Below, piece by piece: positions 15,017 through 15,835 of a stretch of 15,835 bases of DNA. The stretch comes from an uncultured Flavobacteriales bacterium (GTDB lineage: Bacteria; Bacteroidota; Bacteroidia; Flavobacteriales; Vicingaceae), in the NCBI GenBank assembly GCA_946886085.1, contig CAMPHX010000006.1, forward strand, positions 1-15,835. Direction: 5' to 3'. Positions within the stretch are counted from its first letter, which is position 1. Each line of letters starts with the position of its first letter. The position numbers and the translations under genes are program-made. The notes under the pieces were generated by a model. It searched no databases and was not told where the DNA came from. It saw only the letters and a list, made by a program, of their open reading frames with translations.

Positions 15017-15835
15017 TTAATTATTAGCAGATAATAAAGGTGAATCATTAGTATATGTTAGTTGGTTAGTTGTTTGACAACCTTTATCATCAACAGCATT
15101 AAATTCAATAATAAAATCTTGTCCTTGTGTAGGAACAACTTCAAAACCAGTAGGAGTAGGAATAACAGTTGGACTACCTGAAATTATCTGAAAACCGGTA
15201 GTAAAAGCACCCGAATAACCTACCAAGTTTATTTGTAATAAATTTGCACCTATTAACATGCTAAATGTCATTTCACAACCAGTTTGATCGCACCAAAATA
15301 GCTCTCTTTTTAGTGAGGCACTATTGTTTGGGTCAACTTTAATACTATTCCTTCCTGAATGGGCATCAGAATTATTAATTCCTAAACCATCTTCATTAAA
15401 TTTAAAATGATTGTCGGCACACTCGCTAAAACCTTCATCTTCAAAACTGGTAAAGCCTGTTTCTCTGTATCTGGAATTTGCAGCAACTGATTTGGGTAAG
15501 GTTTGATTAAATCCAAAAGTGGCTGCTGAATATCTGCCCAATGCATCTTGGTTTTCAAGCTCCTGTCCAAATGGGTTGAACTCTGTTACTTGTGAAGTAA
15601 ATGTCCAGTCTTTTCTATCTATTATCCATTTGCCGCTACTATTGAGTTTATAAAAAGGGAGGTAACTTTCAAAAGTGCCGTCTTTTCTTATGTTGGTATT
15701 GTTGTTATAATCACTTTGTTCTCTATTACTCAAATGCAAATAAGAGATTTTAGGTTTATAATTTCCTTTTATACCTAAGAAGTATGGGTTGGTACTAGCA
15801 ATTAAATTTACATTGTCATTACAATCGCAATAGGC
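15017..15835 (-). CDS. RHS-cluster accessory protein, C-terminal 272 residues (start beyond right edge)
   Basis: The frame is open to the right edge and ends with TAA at 15017-15019. The only candidate start inside the window, a TTG at 15737-15739, sits in the middle of conserved sequence (NPYFLGIKGNYKPKISYLHL), so it is a leucine codon and the real start lies outside. Visible segments: GIKGNYKPKISYLHLSNRE; NTNIRKDGTFESYLPFY; FTSQVTEFNPFGQELEN; DALGRYSAATFGFNQTLP (a YD-like strip, residues about 86-114 of the visible part); GFTSFEDEGF; AHSGRNSIKV (158-167, usually the front of a jelly-roll domain); then an Ig/SprB-like tail with DKGCQTTNQLTY. I recall such motifs from large secreted proteins encoded beside Bacteroidota RHS genes. 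It stops 8 bp before the next gene and probably heads the same operon, or continues one from further upstream. The jelly roll that normally follows AHSGR seems to be carried by the next gene instead. Confidence 0.88.
   Translation of the reverse strand, partial: AYCDCNDNVNLIASTNPYFLGIKGNYKPKISYLHLSNREQSDYNNNTNIRKDGTFESYLPFYKLNSSGKWIIDRKDWTFTSQVTEFNPFGQELENQDALGRYSAATFGFNQTLPKSVAANSRYRETGFTSFEDEGFSECADNHFKFNEDGLGINNSDAHSGRNSIKVDPNNSASLKRELFWCDQTGCEMTFSMLIGANLLQINLVGYSGAFTTGFQIISGSPTVIPTPTGFEVVPTQGQDFIIEFNAVDDKGCQTTNQLTYTNDSPLLSANN

Noticed and set aside
15382..15570. 62-codon minus-strand frame inside the right-edge gene
   Set aside because: It is a shadow of the frame carrying DALGRYSAATFGFNQTLP and AHSGRNSIKV.
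15737..15739. TTG as the start codon of the right-edge gene
   Set aside because: The frame continues upstream to the edge with conserved family residues (NPYFLGIKGNYKPK) and there is no signal peptide at the TTG.

Overview
The window looks like part of a Bacteroidota chromosome (Flavobacteriia, Cytophagia or Chitinophagia; I cannot place it more finely). The reasons are AT-rich DNA, starts without Shine-Dalgarno sequences, signal peptides ending in ...AQ, and the giant Sec-exported YD-repeat proteins with a 'YRYGFNG.EKDDE' core that are typical of this phylum. Every gene I can support lies on the minus strand and is read from right to left. I see no RNA gene, insertion sequence, CRISPR array or plus-strand gene.

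Layout in the direction of transcription. (1) 15835-15017: the last 272 codons of a protein whose start is off the right edge; it carries RHS-cluster accessory motifs and an Ig-like tail. (2) 15008-13107: a 633-residue secreted protein with three Cys-bearing beta-sandwich modules, a jelly-roll domain and one orphan YD strip. (3) 13110-12385: a 241-residue secreted protein of unknown function, possibly LolA-like, overlapping gene 2 by ATGA. (4) 12316 to the left edge: one open frame of at least 4105 codons encoding a giant RHS/YD-repeat protein. The window stops just after the first 20 residues of its RHS core, so the C-terminal tip, any toxin domain and any immunity gene lie off the left edge.

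The giant protein in order: signal peptide; N-terminal beta module; Fn3-like domain; conserved RHS N-terminal strips (to about residue 548); a long Cys-rich region that includes three consecutive modules of about 145 residues (1167-1601); a helical, Cys-rich stretch; two YD strips (2157-2230); an insert of about 990 residues built of YCF48/BNR-like propeller repeats (2231-3219); the main YD strip (3220-3813); the 'YELSNHLGNV' segment with a calcium-loop-like motif; a jelly-roll-like insert (3920-4085); and the first residues of the RHS core.

Spacings of 8 bp, -4 bp and 68 bp suggest one transcription unit. My inference is that the four proteins are exported together and that the smaller ones assist assembly or surface presentation of the giant shell. 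The orphan YD strip in the 633-residue protein hints at a split shell, loosely comparable to TcB/TcC. None of this is demonstrated by the sequence alone.
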